Counted from the stretch's first letter, positions 36,960 to 46,010 are shown. The stretch is 64,000 bases of DNA from BP-464 sp963825415 (GCA_963825415.1 CAWGTD010000006.1:186001-250000), one strand, 5' to 3'. Program-made: numbers and translations. The notes: generated from the sequence alone by a model not told the origin.

Positions 36960-37844
36960 CTACTCGATGCCCAGGCGGTCGAGCATGCGCTCGTCGGCGC
37001 GCCAGCCGCGCCGCACGCGCACGGCGAGGTCGAGGTGCACGCGGCGGCCCAGCTCGCGCTCGAGCTCGCGTCGGGCGGCGGTGCCGATCGCCTTGATCAT
37101 GCGGCCGCCCTTGCCGATGACGATGCCCTTCTGCGACTCGGTCTCCACCCACGCCAGCGCGCGGATGACGACGAGCTCCTCGGTGGGTTCCGCGACCTCG
37201 TCGATCACGACCTCGACCGCATGCGGGAGCTCCTGGAACGTGCGGCGCAGCACCTGCTCGCGGATCAGCTCGGCGAACAGCACCAGCTCGGGCTGGTCGG
37301 TGCGGTCGCCGGGTTCGAAGAAGAACGGGCCCTCGGGCAGCAGCTCCGCGAGCCGCTCGACCAGCGTCGCGACGCCCGCGCCCGTCTTCGCCGACACGGG
37401 GAAGATCTCCTCGCCGACGCCGAGGTCGGCCACCGCCTGCAGCACCTCGGCGGTGTGCGCGCGGTCGAGCCGGTCGACCTTGTTGACCACCGCGATCACG
37501 GGCACCGGCCCGCCCTCCAGCGCCTTGGCGATGAAGCGATCGCCGGGGCCGACGCCCTCCTCGCCGTTGAGGACCATCAGCGCGCCGTCGGCCTCGGCCA
37601 GCTCGTGCTCGACTCGGTTCTGCATCCGCTTGGTCAGGGCGTCGAGCGGGCGCTGCACGCCGGGCAGGTCGATCAGCACGAGCTGCCAGCCGTCGCCGGT
37701 GGCCACGCCGCGGATCGCCCGGCGCGTGGTCTGCGGCTTGTTGGAGACGATCGCGACCTTGCTGCCGACGATCGCGTTGACGAGCGTCGACTTGCCGACG
37801 TTCGGCCGCCCGGCGAGGGCGACGAACCCGCTACGAGTGGTCAC
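36960..37844 (-). CDS. era: GTPase Era
   Basis: A 294-residue GTPase acting in 30S subunit assembly and 16S rRNA 3'-end maturation. G1 AGRPNVGKST, G3 IDLPGVQRP (the usual DTPG is DLPG here), G4 VVNKVDRL and G5 VSAKTG. The KH domain has QKGIVIGKGGRMIKAIG. GTG start at 37844 with GAGGTG ahead, overlapping the ybeY end by 14 bases; the longer open frame is the ybeY shadow. The order phoH-ybeY-era is common in Gram-positives. Confidence 0.95.
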   Translation of the reverse strand: MTTRSGFVALAGRPNVGKSTLVNAIVGSKVAIVSNKPQTTRRAIRGVATGDGWQLVLIDLPGVQRPLDALTKRMQNRVEHELAEADGALMVLNGEEGVGPGDRFIAKALEGGPVPVIAVVNKVDRLDRAHTAEVLQAVADLGVGEEIFPVSAKTGAGVATLVERLAELLPEGPFFFEPGDRTDQPELVLFAELIREQVLRRTFQELPHAVEVVIDEVAEPTEELVVIRALAWVETESQKGIVIGKGGRMIKAIGTAARRELERELGRRVHLDLAVRVRRGWRADERMLDRLGIE

Positions 37845-38214
37845 GGAGCACCTCGGCCTGGACCGCGAGCATCTCGCCGTCGTCGGTCTCGTGGTCGAAG
37901 CCGGCCAGGTGCAGCGCGCCGTGGACGACCGCCTCGCGCAGGTCGGCGGTGTGCTCGGGGCAGATGACGACGTCGCCGAGCTCGCGCGGGCCGGCGCTCG
38001 CGCCGGCGCCGTCGACCGGGAACGACAGGACGTCGGTGGGCGCCGCACGATCGCGGTGCTCGCCGTTGAGGCGCGTGATCTCCTCGGCGCCGACGAACGC
38101 GACCGCCACGTGTCCGGTGTCGATGCCGGCGCGGGCGAGCGCCGCGGCCACGAGTCGGCGGACCTCCTCGGGCGCCAGCGCCTCGGGGCCGACGAGCTCG
38201 ACTTCGAGGCTCAA
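37831..38214 (-). CDS. ybeY: Endoribonuclease YbeY (rRNA maturation)
   Basis: A 127-residue metal-dependent ribonuclease for 16S rRNA processing. The three-His zinc motif is HGALHLAGFDH. FVGAEEITRLNGEHR and DVLSFP are also typical. The TTG start at 38214 overlaps the phoH stop as TTGA and is needed to include the LEVELV strand. Slightly short compared with E. coli (155 residues). Confidence 0.93.
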   Translation of the reverse strand: MSLEVELVGPEALAPEEVRRLVAAALARAGIDTGHVAVAFVGAEEITRLNGEHRDRAAPTDVLSFPVDGAGASAGPRELGDVVICPEHTADLREAVVHGALHLAGFDHETDDGEMLAVQAEVLRDHS

Positions 38215-40265
38215 GCGCGCTTGCGGTCGGCGGGCCGCAGCCCGGGCGCCTGGCGCTCGGCGTGCTCGCCGTAGGCCTCGACGATCCGCTGGACCAGCCG
38301 ATGGCGGACGACGTCCTCGCCGCCGAAGCGCACGAAGTCGATGCCCTCGAGGTTCTCGAGGATCTCGGCCACCACGACGAGCCCGGAGCGCTGGTCGGCC
38401 GGCAGGTCGATCTGCGTGATGTCGCCCGTGATGACCATCTTCGAGTTGAAGCCCAGGCGCGTGAGGAACATCTTCATCTGCTCGGGGCTCGTGTTCTGCG
38501 CCTCGTCGAGGATCACGAACGAGTCGTTGAGCGTGTTGTGGGTGAGCAGGAAATGCTCGGTGACATACAGCGAATCGGCGGCGGCCACCTGGATACAGAC
38601 CGTCTCGGTAGTCCCCACCGGCTGAATCGACTCGACGAAGCGCATCGGACGGCCACCGCCATGGTCGCGGTAGCTCGCTCGCTTCCGACCAAGGCGGAAA
38701 GGCTCGATCCCGGCCGGGAGGCGGATGTCCAGGATGTAGGCATCGGAGCGATGATGGACGGGCCGGCCATTGGCGCGGCCAGGGCGGCGGCCGGCGGCGG
38801 CGCGGCGGCGCCAATAGGCCACGCCGCCGAAGGAGCGCACCAGGAAGACGACGTCCTCTCGGAGGCCCGGGGAACACGTCGTGTACTGAATTCGGCAGGT
38901 CCGGCCGCGCTGCGTGACCGGTCCGCCGTCGCTGTCGAGCAGACCCTGGAGCACCCCGAGCCGCACGTCAGCAGAGTTGAAGAGGTAGTCCCGTGGGACG
39001 AACTTCGTGTTCGAGCGCGTGCCGGCGAGTCCCATTTCGCGCAGCGCGACGGTCACGGGGTTCGAGACGATCACTCCGCCGCGCCCGCCGTGGACATGAC
39101 GCAGGACGTAATCGGGGCCGCCGCGATTGACCAGCTCGATGCCCTCGAGTGAGGACTCCAGCGCCTCGGCGAGCTCAGGATCGGTCGTCGAGAACTGGGG
39201 CGTGGTCTTGGTCGTCAGGCAGCCGTCGCCGAGGAGCAGGCCGAGCGCGTAGGGATCCATGGGGACCTGCTGGTGCTCCATCTCGACCGGCCCGCTAAGC
39301 AGGGGAAGCTCAAAGCGGTGCTGGTGGTTGCGACGCAGCCGGCCCACCATGTCGCGGGTCGTGACAACCCGCCCCGGCTTCCCGTGCATGCGATCGTCCG
39401 GTGTGGTGACGAACCAGAGATGCTCGGCACAGCACAGGGTCCAGGCCCGGTCCTGCGCCTGAACACGAAAGACCTCACGTGGGCCTTGTGGGTAGACCCC
39501 GAGCACAGGCGTCGGCCGGCCATCGGATCCTACGACGAGGTCCCCCACGCGCAGCGATCCGATCGTCTGCCAACCGGTCGGTGTCAGTACGCGCTCGTCC
39601 ACCGGTTGCGCCCGGCCGCGCATGAACGCGAGCGGGGCGACCTCGATGACGTTCTTCTCCAGGTGCGCCGAGACGCGCTCGGGGTCGAGCATGTCGTGCA
39701 GCGCGTCGAACAGCGGGCGCAGGTAGGGGTCGATCTTCGCCATCAGGTCGCCGGGCAGGAAGCCCAGGCGCTCGCCCGCCTCGACGGCCGGGCGGGTCAG
39801 GATGATCCGGTTGACCTCGCGCCGGCTCAGCGCTGCCGCGGCCATCGCCACGGCCAGGAAGGTCTTGCCGGTGCCGGCCGGGCCGATCCCGAAGGTGATC
39901 GTGTTGGACCGGATCGAGTCGACGTAGCGCTTCTGGTTGACGGTCTTGGGGGCGACCTTCGTCGAGCGGTGGCGCCAGACGACGTCCTCGAGGATTCGTG
40001 CCGGCGACTGGTGCTGATCGAGCGCTCCGGTGACCGCCCTGATGGTGCCGGGCGCGATCTCGTGGCCCTGGTCGGCGAGGTCGGCGAGCTCCTGCACAAC
40101 AGTCGCCGCGGCCTTGACGGCGTCGGCGTCGCCGTCGAGCGTGACGAGGTTGCCGCGGAGGAACACCTCGCAGGAGACGTGGCCCTCCAGCGCCCGCAGG
40201 ATCGCGTCGTTGTGCCCCGTGAGCGCGGCGGCCGCCTCGTTGGAGACCTCGAGCTGGCGCCTCAG
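38211..40265 (-). CDS. phoH: PhoH-family ATPase precursor carrying an intein
   Basis: A 684-codon precursor. The N-extein (1-218) holds the P-loop GIGPAGTGKTFLA (about 128-137) and LTRPAVEAGERLGFLPGD; the C-extein (578-684) holds the Walker B strand FVILDEAQNTSPEQMKMFLTR and VITGDITQIDLP. A 359-residue intein sits between, at MRGR^TLNDSF; after splicing the protein is 325 residues, the normal size. No ATG, GTG or TTG in frame allows the conserved N-terminus (RRQLEVSNEAAAALTG), so a CTG at 40265 is inferred: it overlaps the yqeY stop as CTGA and has AGGAGG seven bases ahead. Predicted RNA-linked ATPase, partner of YbeY in many genomes. Confidence 0.93.
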   Translation of the reverse strand: MRRQLEVSNEAAAALTGHNDAILRALEGHVSCEVFLRGNLVTLDGDADAVKAAATVVQELADLADQGHEIAPGTIRAVTGALDQHQSPARILEDVVWRHRSTKVAPKTVNQKRYVDSIRSNTITFGIGPAGTGKTFLAVAMAAAALSRREVNRIILTRPAVEAGERLGFLPGDLMAKIDPYLRPLFDALHDMLDPERVSAHLEKNVIEVAPLAFMRGRAQPVDERVLTPTGWQTIGSLRVGDLVVGSDGRPTPVLGVYPQGPREVFRVQAQDRAWTLCCAEHLWFVTTPDDRMHGKPGRVVTTRDMVGRLRRNHQHRFELPLLSGPVEMEHQQVPMDPYALGLLLGDGCLTTKTTPQFSTTDPELAEALESSLEGIELVNRGGPDYVLRHVHGGRGGVIVSNPVTVALREMGLAGTRSNTKFVPRDYLFNSADVRLGVLQGLLDSDGGPVTQRGRTCRIQYTTCSPGLREDVVFLVRSFGGVAYWRRRAAAGRRPGRANGRPVHHRSDAYILDIRLPAGIEPFRLGRKRASYRDHGGGRPMRFVESIQPVGTTETVCIQVAAADSLYVTEHFLLTHNTLNDSFVILDEAQNTSPEQMKMFLTRLGFNSKMVITGDITQIDLPADQRSGLVVVAEILENLEGIDFVRFGGEDVVRHRLVQRIVEAYGEHAERQAPGLRPADRKRA
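38535..39611 (-). mobile_element. Class 3 intein with LAGLIDADG homing endonuclease in PhoH
   Basis: 359 residues. The first residue is Ala, not Cys or Ser, and the last residues are THN followed by Thr of the C-extein. Block B has no Thr but His64 and Trp66 (CAEHLWFV), block F has Cys339 (ETVCIQV) and block G has Thr357 (LLTHN). Trp at B12, Cys at F4 and Thr at G5 are the WCT triplet that defines class 3 inteins, in which Cys F4 is the first nucleophile. Two LAGLIDADG helices (LGLLLGDG, Asp129; LQGLLDSDG, Asp226/Asp228) keep their catalytic acids, so the endonuclease looks active. The position between Walker A and B, in the most conserved part of PhoH, is typical of homing sites. Confidence 0.92.
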
Positions 40266-40690
40266 CTCAGCGCCTCCTGGACCAGTGCGCTCACCCGCTT
40301 GCCGTCGGCGCGGCCGGCGACCTTGGGCATCGCGGCGCGCATCACCTGACCCATGTCCTTGGCCGACTCGGCGCCGGCCTCGGCAACCGCGGCCACGACG
40401 ATCTCGCGCAGCTCCTCGTCGGAGAGCTCGGCCGGAAGGTACGTCTCGATCAGCACCGCCTCGGCCTCCTCGGCGACCGCGAGCTCGGGCCGACCGGCCT
40501 CGGTGAACGCACGCGCGGACTCGTGCCGGCGCTTGCGCTCTCGGCGCAGCACGGCCAGCTCGTCGTCGCTGCCGTCCTTGGCCGCCTTCTGCAGCTCGGA
40601 GAGGACCATCCGCAGCGCGCCCACGCGGTCCTTCTCGCCCGCCTTCATCGCGGCGGCCAGGTCCTGCTTGACCGTGTCGGCGATCGCCAT
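40262..40690 (-). CDS. YqeY/GatB-domain protein
   Basis: A 142-residue protein of the YqeY family (GatB-YqeY fold, helical). KQDLAAAMKAGEKDRVGALRMVL and IETYLPAELSDEELREIV mark the family, ending KVAGRADGKRVSALVQEALS. Its biochemical role is not settled; the domain binds tRNA in GatB. First gene of the yqeY-phoH-ybeY-era run. Confidence 0.9.
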   Translation of the reverse strand: MAIADTVKQDLAAAMKAGEKDRVGALRMVLSELQKAAKDGSDDELAVLRRERKRRHESARAFTEAGRPELAVAEEAEAVLIETYLPAELSDEELREIVVAAVAEAGAESAKDMGQVMRAAMPKVAGRADGKRVSALVQEALS

Positions 40691-40717
40691 TCGTCTCTCA
40701 GTCTAGAGTCGCCGCCG

Positions 40718-41410
40718 ATGGCCACGTTCGCATTGGTCCACGGGGCCTGGCACGGCGCCTGGTGCTGGGAGCGCCTGGTGGCGGAGCTCGATCGTGCGGG
40801 GCATCGCGCGCTCGCTGTCGATCTGCCCTGCGACGACCCGACCGCGACCTTCTCCACGTACGCCGACGTCGTCGTCGACGCCCTCGCCGGCGAGCCCGAC
40901 GACCTGACCCTGGTCGGCCACTCCCTGGGTGGCCTGACGGTGCCGCTGGTGGCCGACCGCCGGCCCGTCGGCCGGGTGGTCTACGTGTGTGCGCTGCTCG
41001 TCGATCCGGGCCGATCGCTGATCGACCAGCTCGGCTCGGAGTCCGACATGCTGCTGGGGCGCTACCAGGAGGGCACCTCCACCGACGACGAGGGCCGCTC
41101 GTGCTGGACCGACTTCGAGATCGCGCGCGAGGTCTTCTACGCCGACTGCGACGAGCAGCTCGCCCGCGCCGCCTTCGAGCGCCTGCGCCCCCAGGCGCAG
41201 AAGGCCCATGTCGAGCCCTGCCCCCTGGCCGAGCATCCGAGCGTCGAGCGCACCTACGTGGTCTGCACCGAGGACGCGATCGTGAACCCCGACTGGTCGC
41301 GCCGGGCGGCGCGCGAGCGCCTCGGCGTCGAGCCGATCGAGCTGCCGGGCAGCCACTCGCCCTTCCTCTCGCGCCCCGCCGAGCTCGCGGCGGTGCTGAC
41401 CGCTGGCTGA
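40718..41410 (+). CDS. Alpha/beta hydrolase (HNL/esterase-like)
   Basis: A 230-residue hydrolase of the plant hydroxynitrile-lyase/methyl-esterase type: FALVHGAWHGAWCWERLV at the N-terminus (oxyanion HG), nucleophile in LVGHSLGGLTVPL, and the base His in LPGSHSPFLSRP. Conserved family features such as CTEDAIVNPDW hold the acid. ATG at 40718 is the natural start; longer frame overlaps yqeY. Substrate unknown. Convergent with the oxidoreductase after it. Confidence 0.85.
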   Translation: MATFALVHGAWHGAWCWERLVAELDRAGHRALAVDLPCDDPTATFSTYADVVVDALAGEPDDLTLVGHSLGGLTVPLVADRRPVGRVVYVCALLVDPGRSLIDQLGSESDMLLGRYQEGTSTDDEGRSCWTDFEIAREVFYADCDEQLARAAFERLRPQAQKAHVEPCPLAEHPSVERTYVVCTEDAIVNPDWSRRAARERLGVEPIELPGSHSPFLSRPAELAAVLTAG

Positions 41411-41414
41411 GCGC

Positions 41415-42746
41415 TCAGGCCTCGTCCTCGGGCGTGCCGCCCGAGGACGTGCCGATCAAGCCCTCGTCGCCGAGCCGGGGCGGGTGGCCGAGCTGACCGA
41501 GCTCGGCGGTGTCGCGGCCGAACAGCAGGCCGACGTTCCAGTCGGCGAGCAGCCGCAGCTTGCGCCCCAGGCTGGGCATCATCGCCAGGTGGTAGCTGCG
41601 CGCCAGCCACCACGCCGCGGCGCCCCGCCAGCGGATCCCGAGCGTGCTCGCCACCGCCTGGTGGCGCCCCATGTCGACGAACACGCCGAGCGTGCGGTAG
41701 CGGAACGGGCGCCGGCGCCCCGAGCCGAGCGCCGCCGCGACGTTGCCCGCCACCCGCCGCCCCTGGCGGATCGCGTGCTGCGCGGTGGGCGGCGAGGCCG
41801 CGCGGCCGCGCTGCGCGGGGTCGGGTACCGCCGCTGCGTCGCCGATCGCCCACACCTCCTCGCGGCCCTGCACCTGCATGAAGCGGTCGACCACGATCCG
41901 CCCGCCGTCGTCGAGCGGCAGGCCCAGGCGCGCCACGACCGGGTGGGGCTTGACCCCCGCGGTCCACACGAGTGTGCGCGTGGGCACCGTCTCGCCGTCG
42001 GACAGCCGCGCGCTCGTGGCCGTGACCTCCTCGAGCGTCGTGTCGGTCCGGATGTCCATCCCGCGCCCGCGCAGCTGCCGCGCGGCGAAGTCCGCCAGCG
42101 ACGGCTGGATCTCGGCCATCACGCGATCGCGCGCCTCGATGAGCATGAAGCGCACGCCCTGGGTCCGGCAGCGGGGATAGAGGTCGAGGACGTCGGCCGC
42201 GAAGTCCTGGAGCTCGGCCGCGCCCTCCAGCCCCGCGTAGCCGGCGCCGACGAACACGAACGTCAGCCACGCCTCGCGCTCGGAGGGGTCGTCGAGCGTC
42301 TCCGCTGCCTCGAGGCAGCCGAGCACCCGGTTGCGCAGCGCGATCGCCTCGGGCAGCGTCTTGAACCCCATCCCGTGCTCGGCCAGGCCCGGGACCGGCA
42401 ACGTGCGCGACACCGACCCCAGCGCCACCACGAGCTGGTCGTAGCGCAGCTCGTCCTCGCGGCCGTCCAGCGAGCGAACCCGGACGCAGCGACGATCGGG
42501 CTCGGCGCCGATGACGGTGCCCAGACGCAGGTCGGTGCGCCGCAGCTGCTCGCGCAGCGGGACGACCACGTGCCGGGGCTCGAGCGTCCCGGCCGCCGCA
42601 CCTGGAAGTAGAGGGGTGTAGAGCATGAAGTTGACGTCGTTGACCAGCGTGATCCGCGCCGCGTGGGGCGGCAGGATCCGCTCCAGCTTGCGCGCCGCCT
42701 GCAGGCCGCCGAAGCCTCCGCCGACGATCACGACGTTCCATGCCAT
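41415..42746 (-). CDS. Type II NADH:quinone oxidoreductase-like flavoprotein
   Basis: A 443-residue flavoprotein with FAD-binding VVIVGGGFGGLQAAR at the N-terminus, a second Rossmann motif VFVGAGYAGLEGAAEL for NADH, the TLVWTAGVKPHP strand and the EVWAIGDAAAVPD motif. C-terminal residues YRTLGVFVDMGRHQAV and a hydrophobic or amphipathic stretch (WWLARSYHLAMMPSLGRKLRL) suggest membrane association. It would pass electrons from NADH to quinone without pumping protons. ATG at 42746 starts right at the FAD fold; the longer frame is not preferred. Confidence 0.88.
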   Translation of the reverse strand: MAWNVVIVGGGFGGLQAARKLERILPPHAARITLVNDVNFMLYTPLLPGAAAGTLEPRHVVVPLREQLRRTDLRLGTVIGAEPDRRCVRVRSLDGREDELRYDQLVVALGSVSRTLPVPGLAEHGMGFKTLPEAIALRNRVLGCLEAAETLDDPSEREAWLTFVFVGAGYAGLEGAAELQDFAADVLDLYPRCRTQGVRFMLIEARDRVMAEIQPSLADFAARQLRGRGMDIRTDTTLEEVTATSARLSDGETVPTRTLVWTAGVKPHPVVARLGLPLDDGGRIVVDRFMQVQGREEVWAIGDAAAVPDPAQRGRAASPPTAQHAIRQGRRVAGNVAAALGSGRRRPFRYRTLGVFVDMGRHQAVASTLGIRWRGAAAWWLARSYHLAMMPSLGRKLRLLADWNVGLLFGRDTAELGQLGHPPRLGDEGLIGTSSGGTPEDEA

Positions 42747-42825
42747 GCGCGGATGCTGACGGCGCATCGGGCAAGAGACCAGCCACACGAACCCTGGACG
42801 GATGTCCTAGCGTCGGTGGGCGTGT

Positions 42826-44086
42826 GTGAAGACGGCACGCCAGCGGGCCGATGGACTGGTTATGCACAGCCGGATCGAGCTCGTGGCAGCCGGAGCTGTC
42901 GCCTCCACGGCGCTGGTCGGCGACGTCGCCGCCATCGCCACCGGCCACGGCACCGTGAGCCGCGATCGCCGTCGCCCCCGCGCTGGCCGTCTGCGCCGCG
43001 CTGGCCGGTGTCGGCTACGCGCGCGCCGCGATCAAGGCGGCCGCCCGGCAGGAGGCCAGGAGCACCGATCCGATCACCCGCCTTCCGGACGCCGCCCAGC
43101 TGCGCGTGGACCTCGAGGCGTTCCTCGCCGAGTATCCGGTCGGCGAGCGGCGCTCGCTGCTGATCCTCGACCTGGTCGGCTTCAAGCGCTACAACGACGC
43201 CTTCGGGTTCGCCTGCGGGGACGCGCTGCTGCGCCGCCTTGCACGCAAGCTCGAAGAGGCCGTCGGCCCGCGCGGAGCGGTCTACCGACTGCGCGGCGCG
43301 CAGTTCGCCGTCGTCGCACCGGGATCGCAGACCGCCGCCCTGCGCGCCTCGGCCGCCGACGCGATGCTCGAGACCGGCGAGGGCTTCATGGTCCGCGGCG
43401 CTCACGGCTCGGTCGTCCTGCCCGGCGAGGCGCACAGCATCTCGCGCGCGCTCAAGCTCGCCGACCAGGAGATCCAGGCCCAGCGCGCAACCCTGCACAG
43501 CCACGGGCTCGACGAGCCCAACGTGGCCGCCTACCGCCCCGCCACCCAGCTCGAGCCGTCGCCGTTCGACACCGTCGAGCTTGCGGTCGCCGTCGCCCAT
43601 GTCCTCGGCATGACCGGCCCCGAGCTCGACCACCTCGAGCTGGCCGTCGGCCTGCGCGACGTCGGGATGATGGCCGTGCCCGACGAGATCGCCAAGGCGT
43701 CCGACGATCAGAGCGAGGAGGCCCAGGAGTTCATCCGCCTGCACACGCTCGCCGGTGAGCGGCTGCTGCGCTCGAACTTCCGCATGGACGCCGTCGCCGA
43801 CGTGATCCGCTCCAGCCACGAGCGCTGGGACGGCGCGGGCTTCCCCGACGGGCTCGTCGGCGAGGACATCGGCCTGGCGTCGCGCATCGTCAACGTCTGC
43901 GGGACCTTCGAGGACCTCACGTCGCACCACGCCGATCGGCCTCAGGTGACCGTCGAGAACGCCCTGCGCGAGCTGCGGCGCGGCTCTGAGTCCGCGTTCG
44001 ATCCCGCCGTGGTGTGCGCGTTCATCGAGGTCTTCACCGATCGCGCCGGCGCCGCCGACGACGCGCTCGGCCACCTCTCCCGCTAG
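42826..44086 (+). CDS. Membrane protein with degenerate GGDEF and HD-GYP domains (frameshifted)
   Basis: Two N-terminal hydrophobic segments (LVAAGAVASTALVGDVAAIA and AIAVAPALAVCAALAGVGYA) are in different frames, switching near 42957-42962, where one surplus base (AGCCGCG for AGCGCG) restores the frame. The downstream part has DPITRLPD, LLILDLVGFKRYNDAFG and YRLRGAQFAVV, a GGDEF domain whose active motif is RGAQF. Then an HD-GYP-like part: LRDVGMM replaces HDIGK, SSHERWDGAGFP replaces HHERWDGxGYP. It therefore probably binds but does not make or break c-di-GMP. Start could be GTG 42826 or ATG 42862; the end overlaps prmA. Confidence 0.75.
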
Positions 44087-44877
44087 GAGAACACGACCGC
44101 CAGCCAGCCGTCGGTCGTCCGGCGAGCCGTCTCGCGCAGGCCGTGACGCTCCAGCGCGGCGACGACCTCGTCGCCCTCGTCCTCGAGCAGCCCGCTGGCG
44201 ATCAGCGCCCCGGGCGGTCCGTCTGCGAAGCGCAGCGCGAGCAGCAGCGGGCGCAGCAGGTTGGCGACGATCGTCGGCGCCGCCGGAACGGCCTCGGTGC
44301 GCAGATCGAACCGCCGCGCCTGCACGTCGACACCGTTTGCCTCGGCGTTGGCCAGCGTCGCCTCCACGCTCAGGGCGTCGTGATCGAGGCCGAGCACCGG
44401 TCCCCAGCCCAGCCGCGCGGCGGCGATCGCCAGCACGCCAGACCCGCAGCCGACGTCGACGAGCGCGCCGCCGGGCTCCAGCTCGCAGAGCGCCTCGAGG
44501 CACAACCTCGTCGTCGCGTGGGCGCCCGTGCCGAAGGCCTGTCCGGGATCGATCACGACCTCGATCGGTTCAGCGGCAGGCTCGTGCCACGGCGCGCGCA
44601 CGACGAGCCGGCCGCCGACCTTCACCGGCCGGTGGAACTCACGCCACCGCTGGTCCCAGTCGTCGGCGATCACGGCGGTCGTCACGTCGACCAGCGCGTC
44701 GCCGGCGGCGGCACGGACGTCGGGCATGTCCGGCAGCTCCCCCGGCGCGCCGTAGACCGCGTACTCGACGGTGTCGCCGTGGTCGACCTCCTCCACCCCG
44801 CCGGGCGCCAGCTCGAGCAGCTCGGCGAGCACGACCTCCGCGTCCTCGCGACGGACGCGGACGGCCAGGCGGATCAT
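44083..44877 (-). CDS. prmA: Ribosomal protein L11 methyltransferase
   Basis: A 264-residue SAM-dependent methyltransferase. The ferredoxin-like N-domain is at residues ~1-80; the SAM site has DPGQAFGTGAHATTRLCLEAL, VDVGCGSGVLAIAAA and LGLDHDALSVEA, with ANLLRPLLLAL as the NPPY-like region (usually NILA). Methylates L11. The ATG overlaps the dnaJ stop (ATGA), an arrangement (hrcA-dnaJ-prmA) seen in many Gram-positives. Confidence 0.95.
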   Translation of the reverse strand: MIRLAVRVRREDAEVVLAELLELAPGGVEEVDHGDTVEYAVYGAPGELPDMPDVRAAAGDALVDVTTAVIADDWDQRWREFHRPVKVGGRLVVRAPWHEPAAEPIEVVIDPGQAFGTGAHATTRLCLEALCELEPGGALVDVGCGSGVLAIAAARLGWGPVLGLDHDALSVEATLANAEANGVDVQARRFDLRTEAVPAAPTIVANLLRPLLLALRFADGPPGALIASGLLEDEGDEVVAALERHGLRETARRTTDGWLAVVFS

Positions 44878-46010
44878 CGGTGCAGAAGGCGCCGCAGCTT
44901 GGACAGCATGCCGTCGTCGGAGCGCAGGTTCTCGTCGGTGATCGACTCCGAGAGCTGCTCCAGCAGGCGGCGCTGGTCGCCGCTCAACCGCCGCGGGACG
45001 ACGACGTTGACCACCACGTGCAGGTCGCCGCGCCGCCCGGCGCGGCGCAGGGCGGGCATGCCGTGCCCGCGGAGGTTCACGATCTCGCCGGGCTGCGTGC
45101 CGGGGTGCACCTCGACGTCGACCGGCCCGTCGAGCGTCGGCACCTGGAGCGTCGACCCCAGAGCCGCCAGCGGAGCCGGCACGTCGAGCACGGTGACGAG
45201 GTCGTCGCCGTCGCGCACGAAGCGCTCGTCCTCGCGGACGCCGACGAGGACGTACAGGTCGCCGTCGGGCGCCCCGGGGTCGCCGGCGTGGCCGTGCCCG
45301 GAAATGCGGATGCGCTGGCCGTCGGCGATGCCGGCCGGGACGTCGACCTTCAGCGTCCGGCGCCCGGCCTCGCGGCCGCGGCCGCGGCACTGCGTGCACG
45401 GCGTCTCGGCGACCTTGCCGTCGCCGTCGCAGACATCACACGGAACCGTCCGCACGACCTGGCCGAGCGGCGTGCGGCTGACCGCCTGGAGCTGGCCGGC
45501 ACCCTCGCAGCGGTCGCAGGTCTTGATCGGTGTTCCCGGCTCGGCGCGGTTGCCGTGACAGCGCTCGCAGGTCGAGACGGCCTCGTAGGCGACCTCCACC
45601 GAGATGCCGGTCGCCGCCTGGGCGAGGTCGACGTCGACCGACACCGCCACGTCGCCGCCTTGGCGCGGCCCACCGCGGCCGCCGAACATGCCGCCTGCCC
45701 CGCCGCCGCCGAAGAACGCGTCGAAGAGATCGGTCAGCGAGCCGAACGCGTCGGACCTCGGCGCCCAGCCGCCGGAGCGCAGGCCCTCGTGGCCGTAACG
45801 GTCGTAGGTCGCGCGGCGCTCGGGGTCCGACAGGATCTCGTAGGCCTCGGCGGCCTCCTTGAACTTCGCCTCGGCGTCGGGGTCGTGGCGGTTGACGTCG
45901 GGGTGCAGCTCGCGCGCCAGCCCGCGGAAGGCCTTCTTGATCTGGCCTTCGTCGGCGGTACGCGCGATGCCCAGCACCTCGTAGGGATCGCGCGGCGTGG
46001 TGCTAGCCAT
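44874..46010 (-). CDS. dnaJ: Chaperone protein DnaJ
   Basis: A 378-residue type I Hsp40: J domain with HPD (RELHPDVNRH) at residues ~8-72, a Gly/Phe-rich linker (FFGGGGAGGMFGGRGG), four zinc-binding CxxC motifs (CERCHGN, CDRCEGAG, CDVCDGDG, CTQCRGRG) and the C-terminal substrate domains. Co-chaperone of DnaK, which is not in the window. The gene overlaps the end of hrcA by 8 bases. Confidence 0.96.
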   Translation of the reverse strand: MASTTPRDPYEVLGIARTADEGQIKKAFRGLARELHPDVNRHDPDAEAKFKEAAEAYEILSDPERRATYDRYGHEGLRSGGWAPRSDAFGSLTDLFDAFFGGGGAGGMFGGRGGPRQGGDVAVSVDVDLAQAATGISVEVAYEAVSTCERCHGNRAEPGTPIKTCDRCEGAGQLQAVSRTPLGQVVRTVPCDVCDGDGKVAETPCTQCRGRGREAGRRTLKVDVPAGIADGQRIRISGHGHAGDPGAPDGDLYVLVGVREDERFVRDGDDLVTVLDVPAPLAALGSTLQVPTLDGPVDVEVHPGTQPGEIVNLRGHGMPALRRAGRRGDLHVVVNVVVPRRLSGDQRRLLEQLSESITDENLRSDDGMLSKLRRLLHR

